Positions 7,607 through 18,094 of a DNA stretch of 36,757 bases are shown here, piece by piece. Within the stretch, counting starts at the first letter, position 1; the number at the start of each line of letters is the position of its first letter. This stretch comes from Selenomonadaceae bacterium. GTDB taxonomy: Bacteria; Bacillota; Negativicutes; Selenomonadales; Selenomonadaceae. Below the pieces are notes generated by a model. That model was not told where the DNA came from and did no database searches. It saw only the letters and a list, made by a program, of their open reading frames with translations. Location: the NCBI GenBank assembly GCA_017477125.1, contig JAFUXN010000010.1, positions 1 to 36,757 of the forward strand, given 5' to 3'. A program made the translations under genes and the position numbers.

Positions 7607-8314
7607 TCAAATCGTCTCCGCTCGTTCGAGCATCATCTTAAATTTGATCTCCGCCAGCTCCCAATCGGACAGATTGTCGATATCCTGCACTTCGATTTCA
7701 TTCATCAACATTGGGATTGTTTTGAGCGCCGTGCCCTCTTCGCTTCGTGCGGCGACGAAAGATGAGCGGCGATAGAAATAAAATTGACCGACGTCATGAT
7801 AGAAGGGCTCAAGGTCTTGAGAGCGGCGCGGATAATTTTCGGGCCACTTGTATTCGAGCAAACCGTCGTGCATGACGAGCGCACGTTGAGGCGGGTACGA
7901 AAATCTCACGACGGGCATGAGCATGTCGGCATCGGACTGCTGCAGACGCTCAAACGCGGCACGAAGTTTGTCGGAGGTGACGAACGGCGCGGTCGGATAA
8001 ATGCATGCGAACCAATCAAAAGTCCTGCCGCGCTTATCGTACTCGCTGATGACCTCGTTGAGGACGTCGGCGGTGGTGGCGAAGTCGTCAGAGGTTTTGG
8101 CACTGCGCATGAACGGGACGGAGGCGCCGAACTTTTTGGCGACGACGGCGATCTCGTCGGCATCCGTCGACACCATGACCTCGTCGAAGATGCCGCTGTT
8201 GAGTGCCGCCTTGATCGAGTACGCTATGATCGGTTGACCGCAAAAGTCTTTTATATTCTTGCGCGGGATACGTTTCGAGCCGCCCCGCGCGGGTATGATC
8301 GCCACATTCGACAT
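7607..8314 (-). CDS. pseF: Pseudaminic acid cytidylyltransferase
   Basis: A 235-residue CMP-nonulosonate synthetase that activates pseudaminic acid with CTP for transfer to protein or glycan. The N-terminal nucleotide-binding segment IIPARGGSKRIPRKNIKDF is diagnostic of the CMP-sialate/pseudaminate synthetase family. VSTDADEIAVVA, YPTAPFV and PFYHDVGQFYFY follow in the order usual for PseF. ATG 8314 is chosen over an upstream in-frame ATG because the protein family starts a few residues before the P-loop-like segment and GGTGAT precedes it. An 80-bp gap separates it from pseC; I see no clear extra promoter there. Its stop is coupled to GNAT copy 2. Confidence 0.94.
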   Translation of the reverse strand: MSNVAIIPARGGSKRIPRKNIKDFCGQPIIAYSIKAALNSGIFDEVMVSTDADEIAVVAKKFGASVPFMRSAKTSDDFATTADVLNEVISEYDKRGRTFDWFACIYPTAPFVTSDKLRAAFERLQQSDADMLMPVVRFSYPPQRALVMHDGLLEYKWPENYPRRSQDLEPFYHDVGQFYFYRRSSFVAARSEEGTALKTIPMLMNEIEVQDIDNLSDWELAEIKFKMMLERAETI

Positions 8315-8394
8315 ACTATCACCTTCAACATAAAATGCTCGACCGACGCTCGACATGCACTCGGTTTAAATCACTCACGTTCAATCGGATTTGC

Positions 8395-10601
<2,207 letters not shown>

Positions 10602-10617
10602 ACCAATCGCCCGCCGC

Positions 10618-10645
10618 TTGAATTAATCGCCCGCCATGATATAAT
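10618..10645 (+). promoter_or_regulatory. Promoter of the DUF4422 glycosyltransferase gene
   Basis: TTGAAT (10618-10623) and a perfect TATAAT (10640-10645) are separated by 16 bases. This predicts a start near 10652 and a leader of about 22 bases that carries GGAG at 10662-10665. Confidence 0.72.
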
Positions 10646-10673
10646 CGGCGGCAAAAAGTTTGGAGTGGTTCCG

Positions 10674-12176
10674 TTGAAGATGTTCTCCAAGGGCTACGTG
10701 CCCAACGTTCTCGTCGCCGGCAATGTCAATGAGTTTCGCGCTCAACTCGAGCGCAATCAACCCGTCAATGTCGTCGGCTCCGTCGCATTCGTCGGCAAGG
10801 TCGGCGGTCAGCCCTTCGACGTGTTTAAAGATCAGAAGTTTGTCCTCAACGGTCAGCTCGTCGAGCTCAACACAATCAAAACTCTCAACTTCGATCACCT
10901 CGTCTTCAACGATCACATGGATTATCTCCGCCACGCTCAATTCCTCGCCGTCAAGGTGATCCCCGGCGCGTCGATCATCACTCTCGACTTCTTCAGCCGC
11001 AACGTCGGCGATCGCTTCTACTCCCGCATCAACGATGATCGTTTGTTCCGCCTCCTCTATCAACAGAAGATCCGTTCACTGCTCGACGCCGACGCTTACT
11101 TCGCCGACGGTCAGCGCTACACAAAAACATCTCACTTCGATCAATTGTCGATCGACTGCATTCGCGGCGACCGTCAAAATTACGCCATCAACGATAACAT
11201 CTACGCTCGAATTTACGATTCACCGCTCGATTGTCGCCTCCGACATTACGACGCGATCTTATTGACCGCCGAACGCGAAGTTGATGATCTCTACGCCGCC
11301 ATCGATTATTTTTATGACAGGACGGATTCATTCATCGTCTTCGCTCGACGCGGTATCAACGTCAAACAAATTCTCAACGATCATCATGAACTTCAGCCCG
11401 GGAACGCTGTCAGAAGCGTCGGCGGCAATTGGATCGAGCTCAAAAAAAATCCGGCGTCGAGCATCGCCGTCTACGTCGTCGCTCATAAAACTCATGCTGT
11501 CGCGCTCCCCGAAGGCTACGTCACCATTCACGCCGGTCGAGCACTCGGCACCGATCTCGGCTACCTCGGCGACGACTCCGGCGATAACATCTCAACTCTC
11601 AACCCGTACCTCAACGAGCTCACCGCCATGTATTGGATTTGGAAGAACGCCACTCAAGACGTCGTCGGGCTCTCTCACTACCGCCGTTTCTTCTCGACCG
11701 CCAACAGTAACAAATTCAACGTCGAAAACATTTTGCCCGTCGCTCAAGCTCTCGAGCTCCTCAAGCAATTCGACATGATTGTTGGCAATGAGGCTTTCAG
11801 TTCAAATTCTCAAAGCGGGCTGATGGTCTTCGATGCCGAGTACGATGCAAAGCTCGCCTACCGTGCCATCAATCTGATCAAAAAAATGCTCGAGCGATAC
11901 CAACCCGATTACGTTGATTCGTTCGAGCAAATCATGCACAACCAAGGCTTCTTCTGCTGCAATATGATGATCGCGCGCAAACATGTCTTCGATGCTTATT
12001 GCCAATGGCTCTTCTCGTTCCTGCTGCCCGCCGCCGACGAGTTCATTCCGTTGCTCGCCGACGTCACCGTCCGACGCAAGCGCATTCTCGGTTTCATCGC
12101 CGAGCGCATGTTCGGCGTGTGGCTCCTCAAAAATCATCTCCGCCTGCGCGAGCTCACGATCATGGTCGCTCAATGA
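10674..12176 (+). CDS. DUF4422 glycosyltransferase with unknown N-terminal region
   Basis: About 500 residues. The C-terminal half (from about residue 270) matches the DUF4422 family found in capsule and exopolysaccharide loci: YVTIHAGRALG..., LNELTAMYWIWKNATQDVVGLSHYRRFF, IVGNEAF, and MHNQGFFCCNMMIARKHVFDAYCQWLF. The N-terminal ~265 residues (for example FDHLVFNDHMDYLRHAQFL and RHYDAILLTAEREVDDLYAAIDYFYDRTDSFIVFARRG) look like an alpha/beta Rossmann-like region that I cannot name. A TTG at 10674 is preferred as start because GGAG lies 8 bases upstream; the ATG at 10680 and a GTG at 10665 are alternatives. Its 3' end overlaps the convergent GT2 gene by 7 bp. It is divergent from the pse operon and may use or share its sugars, which is speculation. 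Confidence 0.8.
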   Translation: MKMFSKGYVPNVLVAGNVNEFRAQLERNQPVNVVGSVAFVGKVGGQPFDVFKDQKFVLNGQLVELNTIKTLNFDHLVFNDHMDYLRHAQFLAVKVIPGASIITLDFFSRNVGDRFYSRINDDRLFRLLYQQKIRSLLDADAYFADGQRYTKTSHFDQLSIDCIRGDRQNYAINDNIYARIYDSPLDCRLRHYDAILLTAEREVDDLYAAIDYFYDRTDSFIVFARRGINVKQILNDHHELQPGNAVRSVGGNWIELKKNPASSIAVYVVAHKTHAVALPEGYVTIHAGRALGTDLGYLGDDSGDNISTLNPYLNELTAMYWIWKNATQDVVGLSHYRRFFSTANSNKFNVENILPVAQALELLKQFDMIVGNEAFSSNSQSGLMVFDAEYDAKLAYRAINLIKKMLERYQPDYVDSFEQIMHNQGFFCCNMMIARKHVFDAYCQWLFSFLLPAADEFIPLLADVTVRRKRILGFIAERMFGVWLLKNHLRLRELTIMVAQ

Positions 12177-13240
12177 TCGCCGTTGCCGACACTCCTCTTG
12201 AGCTGACCCAATTGCCGCCGCGTTTCGACCAGTTGAGCCCGATAGAGATTGGCGAAGCTGAACAGATAACTTTGCAGGGCGATCGACGCTCCCCCATGCC
12301 GTTCGAACTCCCGCTGCACGATCCGATCGATCGCCGCCGGCGAGACTTTCCTGTACAATCGATCCGTCCAATGAAATGCCTGCTGAATGTAGTAATCGCG
12401 AACCATAAATCGATACTTCGGATTTTCGACGAAGAATGTCTGCTCGTCCATGAAGTGTTCCATCTCGTTGAGCCCGTCGATCAAAATCGCCGCCCACTTC
12501 TTGATGTACGACTCCGGCGATAAGTTTTGCCGCGTCATCGACCCGCCGCGCGTCCGATAGACGTTGAACACCGTCGGGATTCGCACATACTTCTTCGCCA
12601 GACACAAACATTTGAAGCTGAACACCAGGTCACTCGACGCGGGAAGGTTGGGCAGCTCGATCCGATTGCCGACGATAAAATCTCGACGGAAGAATTTGCT
12701 CCAATGGAACCAGAAGAATTTCGATCGCACGTAGAGTTTCATGCGCTCGGCAAGATCGTCGGTCACCTCCGTCGGCTCCACAACAAACTTCTCAACCGAC
12801 TCTGACGTCTTGGTTTCGAGCGGCGTACTCTCATCGATCACATCGGCATCGGTCGTGAGATATCGTTCGGCGTGAAGGACGTCGGCGCCGGTGTCCTCCG
12901 CTATCCGATATAACTCCTCGAGCGCGGTCTTCGAAATCATGTCGTCGCTGTCGAGTATGAGCAGATACTTGCCGCGCGACAACGCAATGCCGGTGTTCTT
13001 TGGTATGGCGTCGCCGCCCGAATTTCTGTCGCGCTTGATCAATCGCATTCGACCGTCGAACCGATCAATATAACTCTCGACGAGCTCAGCCGATCGATCC
13101 GTCGAACAATCGTCGATGATGATCAGCTCGTAATCGTCGAAGGTCTGATTGAGCACGCTGTCAAGGAACTGCTCCACATACTTCTCAACGTTATACGTCG
13201 GCGCGACGAGCGAGACCGCCGGCAAATTTTTTTGGCTCAT
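12170..13240 (-). CDS. GT2 family glycosyltransferase (copy A)
   Basis: A 356-residue GT-A fold glycosyltransferase. The N-terminal catalytic domain has [42 protein letters not shown] in pieces typical of GT2, NSGGDAIPKNTGIALSRGKYLLILDSDD with the metal-binding DSDD, and an acceptor-side region with YVRSKFFWFHWSKFFRRDFI. Donor and acceptor are unknown. It is paralogous to the two genes upstream (14170-15171 and 15177-16263), sharing the DL-ER...W-KFFRRD segment and a C-terminal RAQLVETRRQL tail. ATG 13240 follows AGAGGA by 6 bases. It begins 15 bp after licD and ends the operon, overlapping the convergent DUF4422 gene by 7 bp. Confidence 0.9.
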   Translation of the reverse strand: MSQKNLPAVSLVAPTYNVEKYVEQFLDSVLNQTFDDYELIIIDDCSTDRSAELVESYIDRFDGRMRLIKRDRNSGGDAIPKNTGIALSRGKYLLILDSDDMISKTALEELYRIAEDTGADVLHAERYLTTDADVIDESTPLETKTSESVEKFVVEPTEVTDDLAERMKLYVRSKFFWFHWSKFFRRDFIVGNRIELPNLPASSDLVFSFKCLCLAKKYVRIPTVFNVYRTRGGSMTRQNLSPESYIKKWAAILIDGLNEMEHFMDEQTFFVENPKYRFMVRDYYIQQAFHWTDRLYRKVSPAAIDRIVQREFERHGGASIALQSYLFSFANLYRAQLVETRRQLGQLKRSVGNGDH

Positions 13241-13255
13241 AATCAATCCTCTCAA

Positions 13256-14158
13256 TCACAATCGAAAACTGGCAATAACCTCCAAATACGACCGCTCGGT
13301 GTCGAAGATGACGGGCGCGTGCACGGGCGATTTATTGAGCGGCGTCATGTAATCGTCGCCGTAGTAGACGCGCAGGATCGCATCGGCGTTGGAAGGGATT
13401 GGCGCCGTCAAACATTCGAACTTGATCCGATCGGGCTCGCCGAACCATTCTCGACGCGCAAGCCGATTGCTCTCAACCTTGCCGAGGAACGCAATCGACG
13501 TGACGAATTGCGACGGCTCGTCGTCGTAACGGGAGGCGCATGCTTCATAGAGACTGTAAACGTGCATGAGATTCTCGATCCGAAAATTTTTATTGCCGGG
13601 CGTGCCGATCAACATTGGTTGCGGGATCGGCTGCGGCGCCATGCGTTTCATCAATTGAATGTAGTATTGCAGTTCATTCAACTGCGCGTCGACCTTCCGT
13701 TGATCGTCGCTGACGTTGTCGAGCACAAAGATATCGATGAAGATACCCTGGTTGAACCGAACCTTGAACATCTCATCGTTGAGCGCGCCGCACGTCCTTG
13801 AGTTGCGCAGTTGAGCATGCCCTCGACAATAGCCGACGTCGGTGTAAGCGTGTTGGAAGAAGTACGGATGTTTGAACTCGGCGGGCGCGATCTTTAGTAA
13901 GCGATCATAATCCGCGCGGAACATGATCAGATCGATGTCGTCGTCCCACGGAATGAAGCCTTGATGTCGAACGGCGCCGAGCAACGATCCTCCGTCGAGA
14001 TAATATCGAAGTCCATGCTTGCGACAGACTTGATCGAACTCGTGAAGCAGGTCGAGCTCGATCGCCCAAACCTCCTTGCGTTTCTTGGTAACATAAAAGC
14101 CGCACGCCTCCTCCGCAGTGAAGAAGTCGTCGGCGAATTTTAATTTGGTCTCTATCAT
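13256..14158 (-). CDS. LicD family phosphotransferase
   Basis: A 300-residue LicD/fukutin-type nucleotidyltransferase-fold protein. The hallmark LRYYLDGGSLLGAVRHQGFIPWDDDIDLIMFRADYDRL occupies about residues 50-90, with the DDDID acidic cluster that binds metal. Family members transfer phosphocholine or similar phospho-groups from a CDP-activated donor to surface glycans. No choline uptake or activation genes are in the window, so the transferred group is uncertain. AAGGA lies 8 bases before the ATG. It sits between glycosyltransferases in the dnaN-led operon, suggesting a decorated surface polysaccharide or lipopolysaccharide. Confidence 0.9.
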   Translation of the reverse strand: MIETKLKFADDFFTAEEACGFYVTKKRKEVWAIELDLLHEFDQVCRKHGLRYYLDGGSLLGAVRHQGFIPWDDDIDLIMFRADYDRLLKIAPAEFKHPYFFQHAYTDVGYCRGHAQLRNSRTCGALNDEMFKVRFNQGIFIDIFVLDNVSDDQRKVDAQLNELQYYIQLMKRMAPQPIPQPMLIGTPGNKNFRIENLMHVYSLYEACASRYDDEPSQFVTSIAFLGKVESNRLARREWFGEPDRIKFECLTAPIPSNADAILRVYYGDDYMTPLNKSPVHAPVIFDTERSYLEVIASFRL

Positions 14159-14169
14159 GCGAAACGTCC

Positions 14170-15171
14170 TTATCGTAGAGATTTTTTCTGTATCGAAATG
14201 AAGTAGGCGAGAGGGACGGCGGCTCCGCGCGGATCATCGGCGAGGCGCTGACAGATGGCGGAATAGATTTCGTGCTCGTCGTGATCTCTGAACAGAGAGG
14301 AGATCGTTTCGAAACAGCGCTCGACAAAAAATCCGATCTCCTTGTGGCGGAGCCGGGGATTTTGTTTGAAGAAGTCGAGCCCGCGCATGAACTTGTCCAT
14401 GGCATTGGAGCCGTCGACGAACACCTTGAGCCAACGATCGAGCACATCATTGCCGCGGCTCTTCGACATGGAATCTTGACGGACGCGAATGATGTTGGCG
14501 ACGTAGGGAACGCGGACGTACTTCTTCGACAGGCAGAGGCATTTGAAACTGAAGATCAAATCCTCGTAGTAGGGGATATCGGTGAACTCGATGCCGTTGT
14601 CGACAATGAGATCGCGACGGAAAGTTTTGGTGCAGGGCGACCAGTAGAAACGCTTCTTGCAATGGAGTTTGATGCGTTCGACGAGATCATCGGTGACGAC
14701 GACAGGCTCGTTGACCATGAATTTGCGGGGCTCGTTTGAGGCGAGCTTCATCTCCTTGGCGTTGAACCGACCCGTACCGTCGTCGTTGAACAGGAAAAAT
14801 TTTTCGAGGTGAAGGACGTCGGCGCCGGCTTGCTCCGATTCGTTGAAGAGCATCGTAAAGGCGTCGGGCAGGAGCATGTCGTCGCTGTCGAGGAAGACGA
14901 GATATTTGCCGCGGGCGGCTTTGATCGCTTGGTTGCGAGGGACGGCGGCGCCTCCGGCATTGGACTCGCGTCTGATCAATTGCAGTCGACCGTCGAACAT
15001 GGGCATGAGCTTCTCGACTTCGGCGACGGATTGATCGGTTGAGCAGTCGTCGATAACGATCGCCTCAAAGTCCTGCAGTTTTTGAGAGAGCACGCTGACG
15101 AGGCATTGACGGATATATTTCTCGCTGTTGAACATCGGAATGATCACCGAGATCGCGGGGCTTTCACTCAA
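14170..15171 (-). CDS. GT2 family glycosyltransferase (copy B)
   Basis: About 333 residues, GT-A fold. It has ISVIIPMFNSEKYIRQCL, VIDDCSTDQSVAEVEKL, NAGGAAVPRNQAIKAARGKYLVFLDSDDM and the paralogue-specific RFYWSPCTKTFRRDLIV. The start is uncertain. A GTG at 15180 overlaps the preceding stop as GTGA but has no room for a ribosome binding site, while a TTG at 15171 has GGGAAG 8 bases upstream; I prefer the latter. The C-terminus is shorter than in the two paralogues, ending SIQKKSLR rather than in the glutamine-rich tail. Donor and acceptor are unknown. Confidence 0.88.
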   Translation of the reverse strand: MSESPAISVIIPMFNSEKYIRQCLVSVLSQKLQDFEAIVIDDCSTDQSVAEVEKLMPMFDGRLQLIRRESNAGGAAVPRNQAIKAARGKYLVFLDSDDMLLPDAFTMLFNESEQAGADVLHLEKFFLFNDDGTGRFNAKEMKLASNEPRKFMVNEPVVVTDDLVERIKLHCKKRFYWSPCTKTFRRDLIVDNGIEFTDIPYYEDLIFSFKCLCLSKKYVRVPYVANIIRVRQDSMSKSRGNDVLDRWLKVFVDGSNAMDKFMRGLDFFKQNPRLRHKEIGFFVERCFETISSLFRDHDEHEIYSAICQRLADDPRGAAVPLAYFISIQKKSLR

Positions 15172-15176
15172 TAGAA

Positions 15177-16263
15177 TCACTTCCCAAGATTTTTTTGAAG
15201 GGCGTCATACTGTTGACGCAATCCGGCGAGTTGCTGATTGGTTTGAATGAGCTGTGCTTGTTGGATATTCGACAGATGAAACAGGTAGCTGATCAATTCG
15301 GCGTTGTTGCCCATCTCGGCGGCAAATTCCTCGTGCAGAATTTTTTCGATGGCGTGTGGGGGTAATTGAGAGCAGAGCCCGAGCGTGTAACTGAAATGAT
15401 TTTGGACGAAGAAATTTATGGCGGCGTACTTGAACTCGCCATGTTGCTTGAAGAAATCGAGCTCACTCATGAATTTATCGAGAAGTGTCGTGCCCTCGAG
15501 AATGATGCGGAACGTTCGACGGAAGAGTTGTTCGCCGGACGAAATATCTTGCGAAACGGAATCCTGCCTTGCGCGATAGAGGTTGAAGACATTTGGTATG
15601 CGCACATATTTATCCGCAAGGCAGAGGCAATAGAAGCTGAAAAGCATATCGTCGGCGATCTTGATGACGGGGAACTCGAGGCTGTTCTTTGCAAGAAAGT
15701 CACGACGGAAAAATTTACTCCACACATGCCAGTAAAGTTTATGTTGAGCGAACTGCAAGACGCGCTCGCCGAGGTTGGACGTGATTACTTCGGGGCGACT
15801 GACATTGGCGGTGCGTTCCCAACAGACGACGGAAATTTTCCCGTTGAGATTATTGCCGAGTGCGTCCGCGTTGATAGAGAACCACTTCTCTGCATGAAGG
15901 ACATCGGCGCCGGTCTGTTCGGCGACGGTATAGAGTTCCTCGAGCGCGGTGCTCGTAAACATGTCGTCGTTATCGAGAAAAGCGATGTACTTCCCATGAG
16001 CAAACCTCAACCCGAGATTGCGAGGCACGGCCGTGCAGCCCGAATTGGTTTTGCGTTTGAGCAGGTGCACAACCCCCCCCTGTAGGAGACTCGACAAATT
16101 TGTTGACGAGCTCGACGGAGCGATCGGTCGAACAGTCGTCGACAACGATCACCTCAAAGTTTTGGAATGTCTGCGCCCTCAAGCTGTCGAGAGTCTGCGC
16201 AATATATTTCTCCGCATTGTACATCGGAATGATCACCGAGATCAAAGGAACGGAACTCATCAT
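15177..16263 (-). pseudogene. GT2 family glycosyltransferase (copy C), frame broken at a G8 tract; possibly phase-variable
   Basis: Two overlapping frames together make a full glycosyltransferase. The first part (start 16263, after GGAGGT) gives [22 protein letters not shown] and [21 protein letters not shown]. The rest (to 15177) lies in another frame: [36 protein letters not shown], then YWHVWSKFFRRDF and the Gln-rich tail. The switch is at eight G in the coding strand (16073-16080). With eight G the first frame stops at 15970 after about 97 residues; with seven (or ten) it would read through to about 361 residues, in register with paralogues A and B. The rest of the gene shows no other damage, which favours either reversible slippage or an assembly error over an old pseudogene. 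Confidence 0.82.
16073..16080 (-). repeat. G8 homopolymer tract at the glycosyltransferase frameshift
   Basis: Eight C on the plus strand, reading as G8 in the coding strand, flanked by ACA before and TTGTGC after. It lies exactly at the point where the reading frame must change by one base to join the two halves of the gene. Confidence 0.88.
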
Positions 16264-16290
16264 CAACACCTCCATTGTCAAAACGAATCA

Positions 16291-18087
16291 TCAACCGTCG
16301 GGGTCGTCGGTCAAACGATAGCGCCCGAGCATCGTCGTTAACGTCTCCCGATCAAATGCGTAGCCCGCCGACGTAAAATCTTGCCGCTCATCATACTTGT
16401 TCGACGGCGCATTCAACAGCCCGCCCAACGTGTCATACATCATATCATTCGTAAAGTATCGATCGCGATGCTCGATCAGTTCAGCCGTCCGTTGAGGCAG
16501 AGCCTCACGATACTCACTCGATAAGTAAATCCACATCGGGATGCGCACCATGTCAAAGCTGAACACGTCGGGGTTATGCGATATCTTGAGATTCTCCCCA
16601 TGATCGGAGAAGTAGACCATCGCCTGCAACCTCAAATGATCCCGCGCATAATCAAACACCTTCGACAGCACGTGATCGGTGTAGAGGATCGTGTTCGCGT
16701 ACGCCTCCGACGCCAGCGCCATGCCCGTGCCGTCCTCCGTCACCCAACGCTTAAACTCTTTCGGGTACCGATTGTTATAATAGATGTGGCTCCCGATCAG
16801 GTGCAGCACGATGAAATTATTCTCCCGCCCGTCGACTCCCTCAAGGTACTTCAACAGCTCGATATCGTATTCGTCCGAGAAGTCGTAAGCGTCATCGGTC
16901 CAACGGGATTCGTCGGCGGTCTTCGCCACCAACGTCGTCGCACTGTCAAACTCTCCGTACCGCCCTTGATTGCTGAACCAATATGTTCGATAGCCTGCCT
17001 TCTTCGCCACGTCGATGATCGAGATCGAGTTGTAAAACTGCTTCTGATTGTATTGGCTCTGCTCGGTCAACGCGCGTTGCAGGACGGGAACCGTCTGCGA
17101 CCACGACGCATAAGCATTCCGATACAAGATGAAACCCTCGTCGAGAGTGCGGGCGGAGAGCCAAGGCGTATCGTCGAAAGGACACTTCGGATTGAACGCC
17201 CGCATGTAATCTCGCGACGCCGATTCGCCGATCACCACGATCACCGTGCCCGGCGCCTTCGCCGACAACGCATTCGATTGATCGATCGTCAGCTCGTCGA
17301 ACCGTTGAGCGTAATCGGTATTGTACTCTTGGAGCTCGGCAACGTACTCGGTCACGTTCTTCCACAAGCCCGCTATCGAAGTCTGCGGTAAGTAATCGCT
17401 CAACGCCCATATCGATCCGATCAGCACCGTCAAAGCAATCAGCCGTCGAGACCAACCGCCTTCGAACTTCAAACCGAACGACTTGTGAACATTATACGCC
17501 CTCGACAGCAGAAACGCAATCGCCCCGACGATGATCACCAAATAAAATCCGAACGTCGCTTGCAGGAAGTTGATGCTCTCATGCCAATTGGTCATGTACA
17601 ACGCCATCAACGATTCGGGCGAGAGACAATGCCACGTCAAACAGTAGTAGACGATCTGCACGAACGGGATCGCCGCGCAAAAAAAATTCAACGCCGTCAT
17701 CAACGCCGCTGATATTTTCGGGGAGCCGATCGCGGTCAACAACACTTCCACACTGCTCAACAGCAGGAAGATCGCGGTGCCGACCACGAAGTCATAACAG
17801 ATCAGAGACATGAACCACGGACGCAGATAAGTCCAAGTGTAGAGGACGGGGAAGGTCGCGCACCACAACAGCGCCGTGATCAGATTGGGCGCGTTGTCTC
17901 GACGGAAGAACAGCGAGCTCCGCGCGGATTGAGTGAGCACGAGCGCGGCGACGATCGGAATGAACAGCGGCAGATAATATTTCGCGCCCATGTCCTGACC
18001 GATGTCGGCGTAGAAGGCGACGAGCATGAAAAAATACGCGACTGCCGCCGCGCCGGATTGCCATAAAAAATTTTTTCTGTCGTTCAC
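16291..18087 (-). CDS. Phosphoethanolamine transferase-like inner-membrane sulfatase-fold protein
   Basis: A 598-residue membrane enzyme of the EptA/CptA type. The first ~215 residues hold about five hydrophobic segments. The rest is a periplasmic alkaline-phosphatase/sulfatase domain with VIVVIGESASRDYM near residue 280 (the Ser/Thr after GE is the expected nucleophile position), HLIGSHIYYNNRYP, and the metal site YFSDHGENLKISH. Family members move phosphoethanolamine from phosphatidylethanolamine to lipid A, core sugars or other glycans. Presence of such an enzyme fits an outer membrane. The GTG start 7 bp after the dnaN stop has a poor ribosome binding site, so it may depend on coupling to dnaN translation. 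Confidence 0.87.
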   Translation of the reverse strand: MNDRKNFLWQSGAAAVAYFFMLVAFYADIGQDMGAKYYLPLFIPIVAALVLTQSARSSLFFRRDNAPNLITALLWCATFPVLYTWTYLRPWFMSLICYDFVVGTAIFLLLSSVEVLLTAIGSPKISAALMTALNFFCAAIPFVQIVYYCLTWHCLSPESLMALYMTNWHESINFLQATFGFYLVIIVGAIAFLLSRAYNVHKSFGLKFEGGWSRRLIALTVLIGSIWALSDYLPQTSIAGLWKNVTEYVAELQEYNTDYAQRFDELTIDQSNALSAKAPGTVIVVIGESASRDYMRAFNPKCPFDDTPWLSARTLDEGFILYRNAYASWSQTVPVLQRALTEQSQYNQKQFYNSISIIDVAKKAGYRTYWFSNQGRYGEFDSATTLVAKTADESRWTDDAYDFSDEYDIELLKYLEGVDGRENNFIVLHLIGSHIYYNNRYPKEFKRWVTEDGTGMALASEAYANTILYTDHVLSKVFDYARDHLRLQAMVYFSDHGENLKISHNPDVFSFDMVRIPMWIYLSSEYREALPQRTAELIEHRDRYFTNDMMYDTLGGLLNAPSNKYDERQDFTSAGYAFDRETLTTMLGRYRLTDDPDG

Positions 18088-18094
18088 CGTATCA

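Noticed and set aside
8315..8394. Internal promoter between pseC and pseF
   Set aside because: The 80-bp gap contains TTGAAC but no -10 at a suitable distance that I could defend.
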